The notes: a model not told the origin generated them from the sequence alone. A stretch of DNA of 64,000 bases from an uncultured Bacteroides sp. (GCA_947646015.1 CANSEY010000002.1:186001-250000), one strand, 5' to 3'; shown: positions 8,613-17,522, numbered from the stretch's first letter. Program-made: numbers and translations.

Positions 8613-9881
8613 TTATCTAATCTTCAGCGTTATAATCGTAATAGCTGCCAGCACGATGGTTACAATCCAGAAGCGGACTGTGATTTTTGATTCGTGGAAC
8701 AACTGATCGGGCTTCGTAAACTTTACGCTGCATCCCGGCTCTACCAGACTCATCGAAGTACGGAAATGGTCGTGTATCGGGGCCCGCTTAAAGAGGCGTT
8801 GTTTTACACCCTTTCTTTTTCCGGCTTTATAATAGAAGCGCTGCAGAAGTACTGAAAGGTTTTCAACCAGAAATATACCGCAGAGAATCGGGATTAGCAA
8901 TTCTTTGTGAATAATAATGGCAAATACCGCAATGATACCTCCAATGGTCAGACTGCCTGTATCCCCCATGAATACCTGGGCCGGATAGGCATTGTACCAT
9001 AAGAAACCGATCAATGCTCCGATAAAGGCGCATATAAAGATTACCAGTTCCTCACTTCCGGGAATATACATGATATTCAGGTAACCCGCAAACTCGATGT
9101 GGCTCGATACATAAGCCAATATGCCCAGCGTTAGTCCGATGATGGCGGAATTGCCTGCTGCCATACCATCCATACCATCATTCAGGTTGGCTCCGTTTGA
9201 CACGGCTGTCACGACAAAGATGGTGATAATGACAAACAAAATCCATCCGGCTGTTTGAGCGTGTTCTCCCATAAAGCCTACAAGGTCGGCATAGTCCAGG
9301 TTGTTACTTTTGAAAAAAGGAATCGTGGTCTGGGTAGATTTCAGATCGTGAGTGCCATGTATTACTTCGATTTCGTTTTCCGATTTCTGAACTTCTATGT
9401 TTTCACGAATCACTACGTCCGGACTCAGATATAGAGTCAGTCCGACAATTAAGCCGAGACCCACCTGACCGATAATTTTGAATTTACCGTGGAGCCCTTC
9501 TTTATCCTTTTTGAATATCTTTATATAATCGTCTGCAAATCCTAAAGATCCCAGCCAGACGGTGGTGATCAGCATCAGTATCATATAGATATTATGCAGT
9601 TTTCCCAATAACAGACAGGGGATCAGGATTGCTACGATAATGATGACACCCCCCATGCTGGGCACTCCTACTTTATTGACGCCGAACGGATCGATTTTGG
9701 CGTCACGCTGCGTCTCGGTGATCTGTTTCCGTTTCAGCAGATTGATGAACTTATCTCCCCAGATACTGGAAATAAGCAGTGCCAGGATGATAGCCATCAA
9801 TGCACGGAACGAGGTGTACCCAAACATTCCGGCACCCGGAAAGTTGAGTTTGTGTAGCCATTCAAACAGATAGTATAACAT
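8613..9881 (-). CDS. mraY: Phospho-MurNAc-pentapeptide transferase MraY
   Basis: Inner-membrane enzyme that transfers phospho-MurNAc-pentapeptide to undecaprenyl phosphate to form lipid I. Ten hydrophobic segments are predicted by eye. Catalytic and substrate motifs are intact: FADDYIKIFKKDKEGL with the paired aspartates, NLNDGMDGMAAG, and the histidine motif APIHDHF. Between the FADDY region and the NLNDG motif is an extra hydrophilic stretch of about 45 residues (around VQKSENEIEVIHGTHDLK). I believe such an insert is usual in Bacteroidota MraY, so it is probably a surface loop. Length is 422 residues. Confidence 0.96.
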   Translation of the reverse strand: MLYYLFEWLHKLNFPGAGMFGYTSFRALMAIILALLISSIWGDKFINLLKRKQITETQRDAKIDPFGVNKVGVPSMGGVIIIVAILIPCLLLGKLHNIYMILMLITTVWLGSLGFADDYIKIFKKDKEGLHGKFKIIGQVGLGLIVGLTLYLSPDVVIRENIEVQKSENEIEVIHGTHDLKSTQTTIPFFKSNNLDYADLVGFMGEHAQTAGWILFVIITIFVVTAVSNGANLNDGMDGMAAGNSAIIGLTLGILAYVSSHIEFAGYLNIMYIPGSEELVIFICAFIGALIGFLWYNAYPAQVFMGDTGSLTIGGIIAVFAIIIHKELLIPILCGIFLVENLSVLLQRFYYKAGKRKGVKQRLFKRAPIHDHFRTSMSLVEPGCSVKFTKPDQLFHESKITVRFWIVTIVLAAITIITLKIR

Positions 9882-9966
9882 AACTTTATTTACGGTTAGA
9901 CGATTTACGCTTTTCGATTGAATAACATCCGGTGCTTATAAGCGGGGGTGTTTCAATCAGATCTGC

Positions 9967-11424
9967 TTAAACAGTCAATGAAAAAATCTCTTTTAAAACT
10001 TCTTTATCATCAAAGTGATGCTTCACTCCTTTGATGTCCTGATAATTCTCGTGCCCTTTTCCGGCAACCAGAATCACATCTCCTTTTTCTGCAAGCATAC
10101 AAGCCGTGCGAATAGCTTCTTTACGGTCTGCGATGCTTAGCGTTTTTTTCTTATCCTCGGTATCCAGTCCTGCCAGCATGTCGTTGATGATATCCTGCGG
10201 CTCTTCGAAACGGGGATTATCCGAAGTTATGATGACCCGGTCGCTTGCCCGGGCTGCTTCTTTTGCCATGATAGGGCGTTTCCCTTTATCGCGGTTACCG
10301 CCTGCACCTACTACGGTAATTACCTTGCCTTTTCCTTCGAGTACTCCATGTATGGCGTTCAAGACATTGACCAGGGCATCCGGTGTGTGTGCATAGTCTA
10401 CAATGGCTGTATATCCTTGTGGAGAACGGATGGCATCGAAGCGTCCGGCAACCGGATGCAGCGTACTGAGAGCAACCAGCACGTCCTCTTCTTTCTTGCC
10501 CAGCAATACGGCAGCACCAAATACAGCCAGTAAGTTTGATGCATTAAATTTTCCGATAAACTGAACTGCGAGTTCATGGTTGTTAAAGTCGAGAAGCATC
10601 CCCTCGAAATGAGATTCCAGTACTCTTCCTTTGAAGTCGCTCAGACTGCGGAGAGAGTAAGTATATACTTTCGACTTGGTGTTCTGTGTCATCACCAGTC
10701 CGTTTTTATCGTCCAGGTTGGTCAGACTGAAAGAGTTCTTAGGCATATCGTCGAAGAACTTCTTCTTTGCTTTCAGGTAGTTCTCTACTGTTTTATGATA
10801 GTCCAGATGATCGCGTGTCAGGTTGGTGAAGATGCCGCCGGCAAATTTCAGTCCGCTGATTCTTTTTTGTGCGATGGAGTGTGAACTGACCTCCATGAAA
10901 ACATATTTGCAACCTTCGTCCGCCATGCGTCCCAATAAACGATTCAATGTGATCGGGTCGGGAGTGGTATGTTCGGTAGGAATGGCTTCATCATCTATAT
11001 AATTGCATACCGTGGAGATTAATCCCACTTTATAGCCGAAGTATCGGAACGTATTATATAATAAGGTGGCAATCGTTGTCTTTCCGTTTGTTCCGGTAAC
11101 GCCTACCAGTTCCAATTTTGAGCTCGGATTTCCGTAGAAAGTCGTAGCTGCTTTTCCTACGGCATCTTCGCTGTCGGCAACCTGAATGTAGGTAACTCCT
11201 TCTACAAGTTCTGCAGGTAACTCTTCACAAAGAATGGCCGTGGCACCTTTTTCAACCGCTGCCGGAATGTAGGCATGTCCGTCGGTCTGTGTGCCGCGCA
11301 TGGCCATAAACAGATGACCGGACTCTACCTGTCTGGAGTCGATGTCAACCCCGGTTATCTCGATATCCTGATTTCCGGTAATTTTCACCGGTTGGATAGA
11401 TGTTAGAATCTCTTTTAGTTTCAT
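9967..11424 (-). CDS. murE: UDP-MurNAc-tripeptide ligase MurE (meso-DAP type)
   Basis: Adds the third amino acid of the peptidoglycan stem. The ATPase P-loop GTNGKTTIA is near residue 110, DYAHTPDAL marks the C-terminal domain boundary, and near residue 405 the motif DNPR follows VIITS. DNPR is the established signature for meso-diaminopimelate rather than lysine, so this predicts a DAP-type cell wall. Length is 485 residues. murF, which often follows murE, is not present between murE and mraY. Confidence 0.96.
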   Translation of the reverse strand: MKLKEILTSIQPVKITGNQDIEITGVDIDSRQVESGHLFMAMRGTQTDGHAYIPAAVEKGATAILCEELPAELVEGVTYIQVADSEDAVGKAATTFYGNPSSKLELVGVTGTNGKTTIATLLYNTFRYFGYKVGLISTVCNYIDDEAIPTEHTTPDPITLNRLLGRMADEGCKYVFMEVSSHSIAQKRISGLKFAGGIFTNLTRDHLDYHKTVENYLKAKKKFFDDMPKNSFSLTNLDDKNGLVMTQNTKSKVYTYSLRSLSDFKGRVLESHFEGMLLDFNNHELAVQFIGKFNASNLLAVFGAAVLLGKKEEDVLVALSTLHPVAGRFDAIRSPQGYTAIVDYAHTPDALVNVLNAIHGVLEGKGKVITVVGAGGNRDKGKRPIMAKEAARASDRVIITSDNPRFEEPQDIINDMLAGLDTEDKKKTLSIADRKEAIRTACMLAEKGDVILVAGKGHENYQDIKGVKHHFDDKEVLKEIFSLTV

Positions 11425-11441
11425 ACCTTAATCTATAATAA

Positions 11442-13565
11442 TCAATTCAGATGGATACTGATGGTTTGTCCCTTCTTGATGGTAGTTCCCTGGGGCAACG
11501 ACTGGCTCTTTACTTTGCCGACTCCCGACAGGGTTACTTTCAATCCTTTACTTTCCAGCAGGTATACAGCGTCTTTGGCACCCATACCTATTACGCTGGG
11601 CACAAAGTTGCGTAATTGTTCTTTTCCCTGCAGGATAACTGCTTTGGGGGCTGCCTGTGCATGTCCCCACACCTCTTTGTTCTTTTTAGCCTTAAATTCA
11701 GCCTGTGTCTGGATGTTTAGGCCTTCCAATACTTGTCTTGCTTCTATCATTTCGCCTGCTTTTACATCGGGAATCACTACCGTATTGGTATCGATTGCAT
11801 TCCTGATGTCCAAGCGTAAATCTTTGGCATACACTCTTTCGGCTATTTTGCTGAATACGCTACCTGCCATTAAACCTCCCGAAGCGGGAAGTCCCGGTTT
11901 CTGTATAGAAACGATGCAGCTGTATTTCGGAGCTTCCGAAGGGAAATATCCGCAGAAGCTGACCAGATAGTTCACCCGTCCCGATTTATATCCGGCGGCA
12001 CCTTGTGAGATCTGTGCCGTACCAGTTTTACCCGAAACGGCAAATTGCTTGGAACCTGCCGGAGCAGCCAGACCTTCGTGTACTACCTTATAAAGAATTT
12101 CCTGAATCTGCTTCAAGGTCCGCTCCGAACAGATTTTCGGATTGATGATTTCCGTAGGATACTCTTTCACTATTTCTCCGTTCTTAATGGCTGCTTTCAC
12201 AAACTTCGGCCGTACCATAACTCCGTTGTTGGCAATGGCGTTATAGAATGTCAGTATATTCATGGGAGGTACCTGAGTTTCATAGCCGATACTCATCCAT
12301 GGCAGAGTGGTCTTTGCAAAATAGCGCTCTTTAGGACCTTTTATGTTGGGTTTGCCTTCTCCTGCTATTTGCAGTTGGAGGGGCTGGTCGATACTCATTC
12401 GTTTCAGTCCGTCGACAAACTTTTGCGGATTACTTCCATAATATTTTTCGATAATGCTCGAAGTTCCTATATTGGAAGATACTTCCAGAATTTGCGTAAC
12501 CGTCAGGTAGCCATATCCTCCTTTATACCAGTTCCAGTCTTTCATGGGCCGACCGTGCATCATCTTGATACCGTTTCCCGTATCTATACCGTCTTCCGGA
12601 GTGATCTTGCCATCTTCAAGGGCCACCATGATAGAAGCTGTTTTAAATGTTGATCCCGGCTCGAGCATATCGCTGATAGCGTTATTCCTCATTTCGTAAT
12701 AATTGCCATCTCCGGCTTTCGTCATGTTGACAATGGCTTTTACTTCGCCGGTTGCCACTTCCATCAATACGGCCACACCTACGCTGGCATTCAGCTCTTT
12801 TAGTTTATCGGTCAATGCCTTCTCGCAGATATCCTGCATGCCTACGTCGATGGTAGAAAGCAGGTCACAACCGTCTACCGGAGGAATATCCACAATGTTC
12901 AGGTATTTATTCATCACCTTTTGCCGGTGAGTAATTCCGTCATGTCCTTTGAGGATAGAATCAAAAGCCAACTCGATACCATTTTTAGCTCCCTGGGCCG
13001 TATCGGCATATAAGTCACCCAACGTACGGGCGGCAAGTGAACCAAAAGGTTTCTTTCTTTGGTTATAAGCCAATTCATGGAATCCGCCTTTGTATTTGTT
13101 GAGGTTAAACACCGGAAGGCGTTTAGCTTCTTTATATTGAATATATGAAATACGCTTCGGATAAATCAGATAGTTACGGCTTCCCTGTTTGCGCCCTTTC
13201 TTAAGGTGAGTCTTAAATTCCGAAGCGCTTTTATCAGGGAATATTTTATGAAGTCCTTCGCATATCTCGTCCAGATGATTCATCAGCATGGTGTCTTTTT
13301 TTACTCCACCGGCTTTGAAGTCCATATATATACGGTATTCCGGCAGCGAACTGGCCATCAGTTTGCCGTCGGACGAAATGATGTTTCCGCGGTTGGGTTT
13401 CACCGTTACATTCTCCTTGACGAAACGGTCGGCCACATCCTGCCAGTATTGTCGTTCGGCAAACATCGTGATGCCTGCTTTGACAACAATGGCTACTCCT
13501 ATCAGTCCCATCAACAGGATGACGAAGAAGTAGCGGGTCATTATATTTTTCTTGTTTACAGCCAT
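11442..13565 (-). CDS. ftsI: Septal transpeptidase FtsI (class B PBP) with PASTA repeats
   Basis: Cross-links septal peptidoglycan as partner of FtsW. It has one N-terminal membrane segment (residues 10-30), a PBP dimer domain (NRGNIISSDGKLMASSLPEYRIYMD), and a transpeptidase domain with all three penicillin-binding motifs: STFK, SSN and KTGTA. At 707 residues it is longer than E. coli FtsI because of the C-terminus, where two PASTA-like segments are recognisable (about residues 600-630, VIPDVKAGEMIEARQVL, and 655-707, FVPSVIGMGAKDAVYLLES). PASTA repeats can bind peptidoglycan. It starts 3 bp after ftsL. Confidence 0.95.
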   Translation of the reverse strand: MAVNKKNIMTRYFFVILLMGLIGVAIVVKAGITMFAERQYWQDVADRFVKENVTVKPNRGNIISSDGKLMASSLPEYRIYMDFKAGGVKKDTMLMNHLDEICEGLHKIFPDKSASEFKTHLKKGRKQGSRNYLIYPKRISYIQYKEAKRLPVFNLNKYKGGFHELAYNQRKKPFGSLAARTLGDLYADTAQGAKNGIELAFDSILKGHDGITHRQKVMNKYLNIVDIPPVDGCDLLSTIDVGMQDICEKALTDKLKELNASVGVAVLMEVATGEVKAIVNMTKAGDGNYYEMRNNAISDMLEPGSTFKTASIMVALEDGKITPEDGIDTGNGIKMMHGRPMKDWNWYKGGYGYLTVTQILEVSSNIGTSSIIEKYYGSNPQKFVDGLKRMSIDQPLQLQIAGEGKPNIKGPKERYFAKTTLPWMSIGYETQVPPMNILTFYNAIANNGVMVRPKFVKAAIKNGEIVKEYPTEIINPKICSERTLKQIQEILYKVVHEGLAAPAGSKQFAVSGKTGTAQISQGAAGYKSGRVNYLVSFCGYFPSEAPKYSCIVSIQKPGLPASGGLMAGSVFSKIAERVYAKDLRLDIRNAIDTNTVVIPDVKAGEMIEARQVLEGLNIQTQAEFKAKKNKEVWGHAQAAPKAVILQGKEQLRNFVPSVIGMGAKDAVYLLESKGLKVTLSGVGKVKSQSLPQGTTIKKGQTISIHLN

Positions 13566-13568
13566 CTT

Positions 13569-13910
13569 CTATTTCGTACTGATTAAATAAGGTGGATGGG
13601 TTGATGTCTGCAAGTCACTTTCTTTGGTCGATATATAATCCTCTATCCGCGACTGACGGCTTTTTTCCATCAATTCCGAACTTCGTGTCAGTGCATCATA
13701 TTTTATGTCGATCAGTTCTTTTTTCAACTTATCTATTTCGATTTGCTGTTGCTGGCTTGCGTAGCGATTATGAATGTAGAAAATGATGAGCACCATAATC
13801 AGTACCAGCAATTTAGTCTGGCGGCGAAAAAAGTCGGTAGCCAGAATATCACCTCCCAGAATACTTTTCAGGGAGTTGCTTTTCTTCTTTTTTGCTTCTT
13901 TATCTTCCAT
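13569..13910 (-). CDS. ftsL: FtsL-like division protein
   Basis: Small bitopic protein of 113 residues between rsmH and ftsI, the standard position of ftsL. A basic cytoplasmic N-terminus is followed by one membrane segment (about residues 33-48, KLLVLIMVLIIFYIHN) and a heptad-like coiled coil (QQQQIEIDKLKKELIDIKYDAL). FtsL sequences diverge strongly, so the call depends on topology, coiled coil and neighbours. Its family role is to form a subcomplex with FtsQ and FtsB; no ftsB is seen in this cluster. Confidence 0.88.
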   Translation of the reverse strand: MEDKEAKKKKSNSLKSILGGDILATDFFRRQTKLLVLIMVLIIFYIHNRYASQQQQIEIDKLKKELIDIKYDALTRSSELMEKSRQSRIEDYISTKESDLQTSTHPPYLISTK

Positions 13911-13938
13911 TTCACTTCTCTTGTTTCACTCTGTTCCC

Positions 13939-14853
13939 TTACTTCTTCTCGGCTATTCTCAACTTGGCACTGCGCGACCGGGGATTGCGTGTTATCTCAT
14001 CCTCGTCGGGTACGATCACTTTATTGTTTACCAGGCGGAAAGGTGTCTGTAAATTGCCAAAAAAGTCCTGTGTGGCCTTGCCTTCTACATTGCCGGTTTT
14101 CATGATGTTTTTCACCATGCGGTCTTCCAGTGAGTGGTAAGTGATTACCATCAGTCGTCCTCCGGGCTTTAATGCTTCTGTCGCGGCCATCAGCATCTCT
14201 TTCAGGGCTTCCATCTCCTGGTTCACTTCAATGCGGAGTGCCTGAAAAACTTTAGCTAACTCTTTTTTCTCTCTTTCGCGGCCGAAGAGAGGCTTTATGA
14301 TTTCAAGAAACTCACCGATCGTTTCTATTTTCTGTCCGGTACGTGCCTTCACAATGACGGATGCCAGTTTGCGGCTGTTCTTCAGTTCGCCATACAAGTA
14401 GAAAATGTCGGCAAGGCGTTCCTCCTCATATGTATTTACCACATCGGCAGCCGTAATGCCTGCACGTTTGTTCATGCGCATGTCCAGTTTCCCGTCAAAG
14501 CGGAAAGAGAATCCCCGTTCGCTGTCGTCAAAGTGGTGGGAAGAGACGCCGAGATCGGCCAATATAGCGTCTACCTCTCCGATATCGTGATAACGTAGAA
14601 AATTGTGCAGGTAACGAAAGTTGCTTCGTACAAAAGTAAAATGCGGATCATTTACAATGTTGCGCTCGGCATCTTCGTCCTGGTCGAATCCTAGCAGGCG
14701 TCCTCCGTCTCCGAGCCGTGAAAGTATCTCGCGGGAATGTCCGCCACCGCCAAAGGTGACATCTACGTAAGTCCCATCGGGAGATATGTTCATGGCATCT
14801 ACACTTTCTTTTAGCAGTACCGGTACGTGATATGTTGTTTCTTCTTCTTTCAT
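13939..14853 (-). CDS. rsmH: 16S rRNA m4C1402 methyltransferase RsmH
   Basis: SAM-dependent enzyme that methylates N4 of C1402 in 16S rRNA. The SAM site DVTFGGGGHSREIL follows VPVLLKESVDAMN, and LADLGVSSHHFDDSERGFSFR is the family hallmark. Near the C-terminus are YHSLEDRMVKN and NPRSRSAKLR. Length of 304 residues is typical. Its start overlaps the mraZ stop in an ATGA, the usual coupling of these two genes at the head of dcw clusters. Confidence 0.96.
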   Translation of the reverse strand: MKEEETTYHVPVLLKESVDAMNISPDGTYVDVTFGGGGHSREILSRLGDGGRLLGFDQDEDAERNIVNDPHFTFVRSNFRYLHNFLRYHDIGEVDAILADLGVSSHHFDDSERGFSFRFDGKLDMRMNKRAGITAADVVNTYEEERLADIFYLYGELKNSRKLASVIVKARTGQKIETIGEFLEIIKPLFGREREKKELAKVFQALRIEVNQEMEALKEMLMAATEALKPGGRLMVITYHSLEDRMVKNIMKTGNVEGKATQDFFGNLQTPFRLVNNKVIVPDEDEITRNPRSRSAKLRIAEKK

Positions 14854-15326
14854 TTTAGCTCGTTGTTCGTTGTTCTCCGTTCTTCTTTCATAATCTCTTC
14901 CAAGGCTGCTCCGAATGCTTCGGGTTCCATAAAGAGTTTTTCCGCACGTTCTTTCGCCCAGATTTCTATCTTATTGTCTACCCCGATAAAGCGTACGTCG
15001 CTTTGTATACCGGTGATTTGCAGATAGCGTTTCGGTATCAGTATACGTCCGTTGCCGTCCATCGTGATGATTTCGACGTCACTGACGAACTGGCGGAAGA
15101 TAAGTTGGTGGTTGGCGTTCCATTTATTCAGTCGCTGCCGAAGTTCGTCCAGTTCTTCATTCCAGACCTCTTCCGGATAGAGCACCAGGCAGTCTTGAAA
15201 TACGTCTTTGCGCATGATGAGCTTGTCTTCAGAGCCGGACTGTAGTTGCCGTCTGAATTGGGCGGGGATAAAAACTCTTCCTTTCGCGTCCGCCTTTGCT
15301 TCAATATTTCCTAAAAAACGTATCAT
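14850..15326 (-). CDS. mraZ: Transcriptional regulator MraZ
   Basis: First gene of the cluster and the known repressor of dcw operons in other bacteria. It contains two SpoVT/AbrB-like half-domains (about residues 5-50, IEAKADAKGRVFIPAQFR, and 80-125, IITMDGNGRILIPKRYL), each with a D-x-K/N-GR-hxIP core. Length is 158 residues with a charged Glu/Lys tail. Three 10-bp direct repeats lie 37-66 bp upstream of its start codon and are a plausible binding site for autoregulation. Confidence 0.95.
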   Translation of the reverse strand: MIRFLGNIEAKADAKGRVFIPAQFRRQLQSGSEDKLIMRKDVFQDCLVLYPEEVWNEELDELRQRLNKWNANHQLIFRQFVSDVEIITMDGNGRILIPKRYLQITGIQSDVRFIGVDNKIEIWAKERAEKLFMEPEAFGAALEEIMKEERRTTNNELK

Positions 15327-15362
15327 TTCACCTTATTATAATAAGCGACCGTAAAAGTAGGT

Positions 15363-15392
15363 ATTTCCCCACAATTCCCCACAATTTTCCAC
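15363..15392 (-). promoter_or_regulatory. Putative MraZ operator (three 10-bp repeats) overlapping the dcw promoter
   Basis: Read on the minus strand, three consecutive 10-mers occur: GTGGAAAATT, GTGGGGAATT and GTGGGGAAAT. MraZ is known to bind tandem TGGG-containing repeats upstream of mraZ, so the spacing and core fit. Just downstream (15352-15359) is TACTTTTA, one mismatch from the TAnnTTTG -7 box. A TTG inside the repeats is about 22 bp away, so binding would block the promoter. Confidence 0.72.
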
Positions 15393-15432
15393 CAAAAACT
15401 TTTTGAGAAGTTTTCAACCGATTGTTAATTGC

Positions 15433-15933
15433 TTATTCGTCTGATAATGAAGAATCTTCAGAGATGCTTTGCTGGTGGGGGATAGCATCGGTTGTTTCCT
15501 TGTCGGAACCGTTTTGTGACTTTGCAGACTTGGGTCCGTATTTAAGTTGCAGGCTGACAAAATCGGTTTTCCGCACATTGTTCAGGAAAGCGGGTGCGGC
15601 CTTAAAGCAAATACGGGATACCCATACTTTGTTGGCGGTGCATTCTTCCGGTTTGTCCACTGCTTCACTGGTGATACTGGGGTAGAAATTGCCCAATCCA
15701 TCGATGGAAACAGTACGCCCTTCCTTCAGGTGAGCGGCAATAATATCCGATAATTGAGTAAGTGCAGAGAGTACGTCTCCGTTTTGAAGAGAGCTTCTTT
15801 CTGCGAGTTGATTAGCAATTTGTACACTGTTTACGGGTTTTTTCTGTAAAGCGCGTGTAGTGGCATAATATCGTTCTTTGGCGATACCTTTGCTCTTGTC
15901 TACTTTCTTGGTAACTGCGTAATTGATGGACAT
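15433..15933 (-). CDS. HU-family DNA-binding protein (Bacteroidota type)
   Basis: HU/IHF-related nucleoid protein of 166 residues. It starts with MSINYAVTKKVDKSKGIAKERYYATTRA, typical of the HU-like group common in Bacteroides. The HU core follows with SVQIANQLAERSSLQNGDVLSALTQLSDIIAAHLKEGRTVSIDGLGNFYPSI, then a beta-arm-like segment. The last 30 or so residues are a Ser/Glu-rich tail. It may bend DNA or bind RNA; its specific role is unknown. It is transcribed toward mraZ but separated by about 106 bp and has its own upstream region containing the palindromic repeat array. Confidence 0.85.
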   Translation of the reverse strand: MSINYAVTKKVDKSKGIAKERYYATTRALQKKPVNSVQIANQLAERSSLQNGDVLSALTQLSDIIAAHLKEGRTVSIDGLGNFYPSITSEAVDKPEECTANKVWVSRICFKAAPAFLNNVRKTDFVSLQLKYGPKSAKSQNGSDKETTDAIPHQQSISEDSSLSDE

Positions 15934-16017
15934 TAGTATTTTAGGTTTTTAATATGAATACATTTCCTTTTTGCCTCTTATTATATAGGTATATAACATC
16001 TATAAGTTATGTCTGAA

Positions 16018-16100
16018 AACATCCGGATGTTTTAATAGATAACATCCGGATGTTCTGATATAAAACATCCGGGTGTTTTGATATATAACATCCGGATGTT
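16018..16100. repeat. Four 23-bp tandem repeats with palindromic core
   Basis: The 14-bp palindrome AACATCCGGATGTT occurs at 16018-16031, 16041-16054 and 16087-16100. A one-base variant (AACATCCGGGTGTT) lies at 16064-16077. Start-to-start distance is exactly 23 bp each time, and the 9-bp spacers are AT-rich and less conserved. The array lies 85-167 bp upstream of the HU-like gene. It could be a multi-operator for a dimeric regulator or a simple repeat tract. Confidence 0.9.
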
Positions 16101-16243
16101 TTAATACTTTAATTTTAGACAAAGGTATGTGAAATAATGGAGATATACAAGGAAGGTGTAGGTTTAATTAGTTGAAGTGTTAGGCTTAATGATTCGTTTT
16201 GCTTATTTGGCAGGACTTATATTCAGTAAGCGCATTGATGTAG

Positions 16244-16378
16244 ATGTTCGATGTTATATTGTCTCCGGATTCTCCTGTGAAAGAAAAATATAGAGCAGGG
16301 TTTGATTCTTTGAGAGAGGTCATTAGTCAAGATAGTAATCCTGTGTTATTGAAGTATCGTTTAAAAAATGCCGGATAA
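16244..16378 (+). pseudogene. Short orphan ORF, possible gene remnant
   Basis: A 44-codon frame (MFDVILSPDSPVKEKYRAG to KYRLKNAG) lies between the repeat array and the sigma-factor terminator. Its composition looks protein-like, and its end resembles the C-terminus of Bacteroides beta-propeller lipoproteins, but that is from memory and weak. A stop codon sits immediately before the ATG and no promoter or longer frame is visible. It is either a decayed gene end or chance. The rest of 16101-16243 shows nothing I can name. Confidence 0.3.
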
Positions 16379-16415
16379 TAAAAAGAGCAGAAAGGGAATC
16401 ACTCTCTTTCTGCTC
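16373..16415 (-). terminator. Terminator of the sigma-factor gene
   Basis: A perfect 10-bp stem (GAGCAGAAAG at 16385-16394 with CTTTCTGCTC at 16406-16415) is followed on the minus strand by TTTTTATTAT. It lies about 60 bp past the sigma-factor stop codon. Confidence 0.85.
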
Positions 16416-16476
16416 CTTGATACACAACTAAAAATCTGCACTAAAATGATTTATAGAAATCGACAATGCATGTGGC

Positions 16477-16983
16477 CTATTGTCTAAAGTCTTTCAGTTC
16501 TTCCTGTAAACGCTGGCGGGTGAAAAAGATACGGCTCTTTACTGTCCCGAGCGGCAAGTCCAGTTTCTCAGCTATTTCACGGTATTTGAATCCGGAAACG
16601 TGCATAGAGAAAGGCACTTTATATTCTTTGGGTAATGAATTGACGATGCGGTGCATCTCTTTTAAGTCGTAACGACTTTCGGTACTGTCGAGTCCTGATT
16701 CTTGCGGAAGGCTCAGATGATAAAGATTATCGGTCTGATCTACAAAAGTCTGATCGCGTACTACTTTGCGATAATTATTGATGAAGATGTTGCGCATGAT
16801 GGTGTACATCCATCCTTTAAAGTTAGTGTCGGGAGTATATTTATCTTCGTTATCTAACGCTTTAAGAGAGGTTTCCTGCAACAAATCGTTTGCTTCTTCA
16901 CGGTCGGTTGTTAGTTTGTATGCAAAGCGAAGTAGCTCTTCCTGAACTCCAATTAAATCTTTTCTGAAGCTTAAACTTTTCAT
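16477..16983 (-). CDS. ECF RNA polymerase sigma factor
   Basis: Sigma-70 family protein with only regions 2 and 4, as in extracytoplasmic-function sigma factors. Region 2 covers about residues 10-75 (LLRFAYKLTTDREEANDLLQET and FKGWMYTIMRNIFINNYRK). Region 4 covers about 110-165 (VNSLPKEYKVPFSMHVSGFKYREIAEKLDLPLGTVKSRIFFTR). The start chosen at 16983 (MKSLSFRKDL) gives 168 residues; an upstream ATG at 17031 would lie at or before the expected transcription start. No anti-sigma or receptor gene is adjacent, so the signal and targets are unknown. It is divergent from the metal-uptake-like unit. Confidence 0.92.
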   Translation of the reverse strand: MKSLSFRKDLIGVQEELLRFAYKLTTDREEANDLLQETSLKALDNEDKYTPDTNFKGWMYTIMRNIFINNYRKVVRDQTFVDQTDNLYHLSLPQESGLDSTESRYDLKEMHRIVNSLPKEYKVPFSMHVSGFKYREIAEKLDLPLGTVKSRIFFTRQRLQEELKDFRQ

Positions 16984-17028
16984 AACGTTGCTTTTTAAAT
17001 TGTGAATATTCGTTGTTTTTCGATGATG

Positions 17029-17036
17029 CAAGTTTA
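17029..17036 (-). promoter_or_regulatory. Candidate -7 box of the sigma-factor gene
   Basis: TAAACTTG on the minus strand is one base from TAnnTTTG and lies 45 bp before the chosen start codon. It supports the shorter sigma-factor reading frame. Confidence 0.4.
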
Positions 17037-17155
17037 CGGTATTTTTTAGACAGTGACGGGGGAAAATTAAGCTTTAAACAGGGTAAAAACTGTCAAATGA
17101 TAGATTTTAGGTGTATTTTGATAGTTTTTGGGTGTTTTTGGGACGCTGGGTTTTC

Positions 17156-17163
17156 TATCTTTG
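17156..17163 (+). promoter_or_regulatory. -7 box of the TonB receptor unit
   Basis: TATCTTTG is an exact TAnnTTTG match 17 bp before the ATG at 17181. TTTG copies upstream (17127 and 17137) are spaced 25 and 15 bp away, neither ideal, so the -33 element is uncertain. Confidence 0.6.
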
Positions 17164-17180
17164 CGTCGGTTTAAATATAA

Positions 17181-17522
17181 ATGGGTGTGAAGAGAAATAC
17201 TAGACATAGGATTTGGCTTGCATGGATGTTACTGATGACATTTATGCCCTTGTCTGTCGTGAAGGTTTTTCATAATCATTCCGAAGAAACTTCGATAACC
17301 TGTACAGACGCACATTCCGGAAAGTCCCATCACACATGTGAGACTTGTCCCATCTGTCAGTTTATGCTTTCTCCATTTATTGAAACCCCTTCTACTCTTC
17401 TGACTTATACGCCCCTTTACGTAAAATGGGAGAGTGGAACTTTTCAGGATAAAAAGCTTTCTATCGCTTTCTATCCGCATTATCTTCGCGGACCTCCTCC
17501 TGTTTTTTATCATATCGTTTAA
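17181..17522 (+). CDS. Small Cys/His-rich membrane or secreted protein
   Basis: A 113-residue protein of unknown function that opens the TonB-receptor unit. A basic N-terminus is followed by a hydrophobic segment (residues 11-29, IWLAWMLLMTFMPLSVVKV), which is a signal or anchor. Next comes a cluster of possible metal ligands: HNH at 31-33, then Cys and His residues and CETCPICQ around 52-60. The rest is neutral and ends with a Pro-rich stretch. It lies 74 bp ahead of the receptor gene, and together with the His-tailed lipoprotein this suggests a role in metal handling. I do not recognise a named family. Confidence 0.75.
   Translation: MGVKRNTRHRIWLAWMLLMTFMPLSVVKVFHNHSEETSITCTDAHSGKSHHTCETCPICQFMLSPFIETPSTLLTYTPLYVKWESGTFQDKKLSIAFYPHYLRGPPPVFYHIV

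Noticed and set aside
16018-16100. CRISPR array
   Set aside because: Repeats are 14-bp palindromes with 9-bp AT-rich spacers, far shorter than CRISPR repeats and spacers, and no cas genes are nearby.
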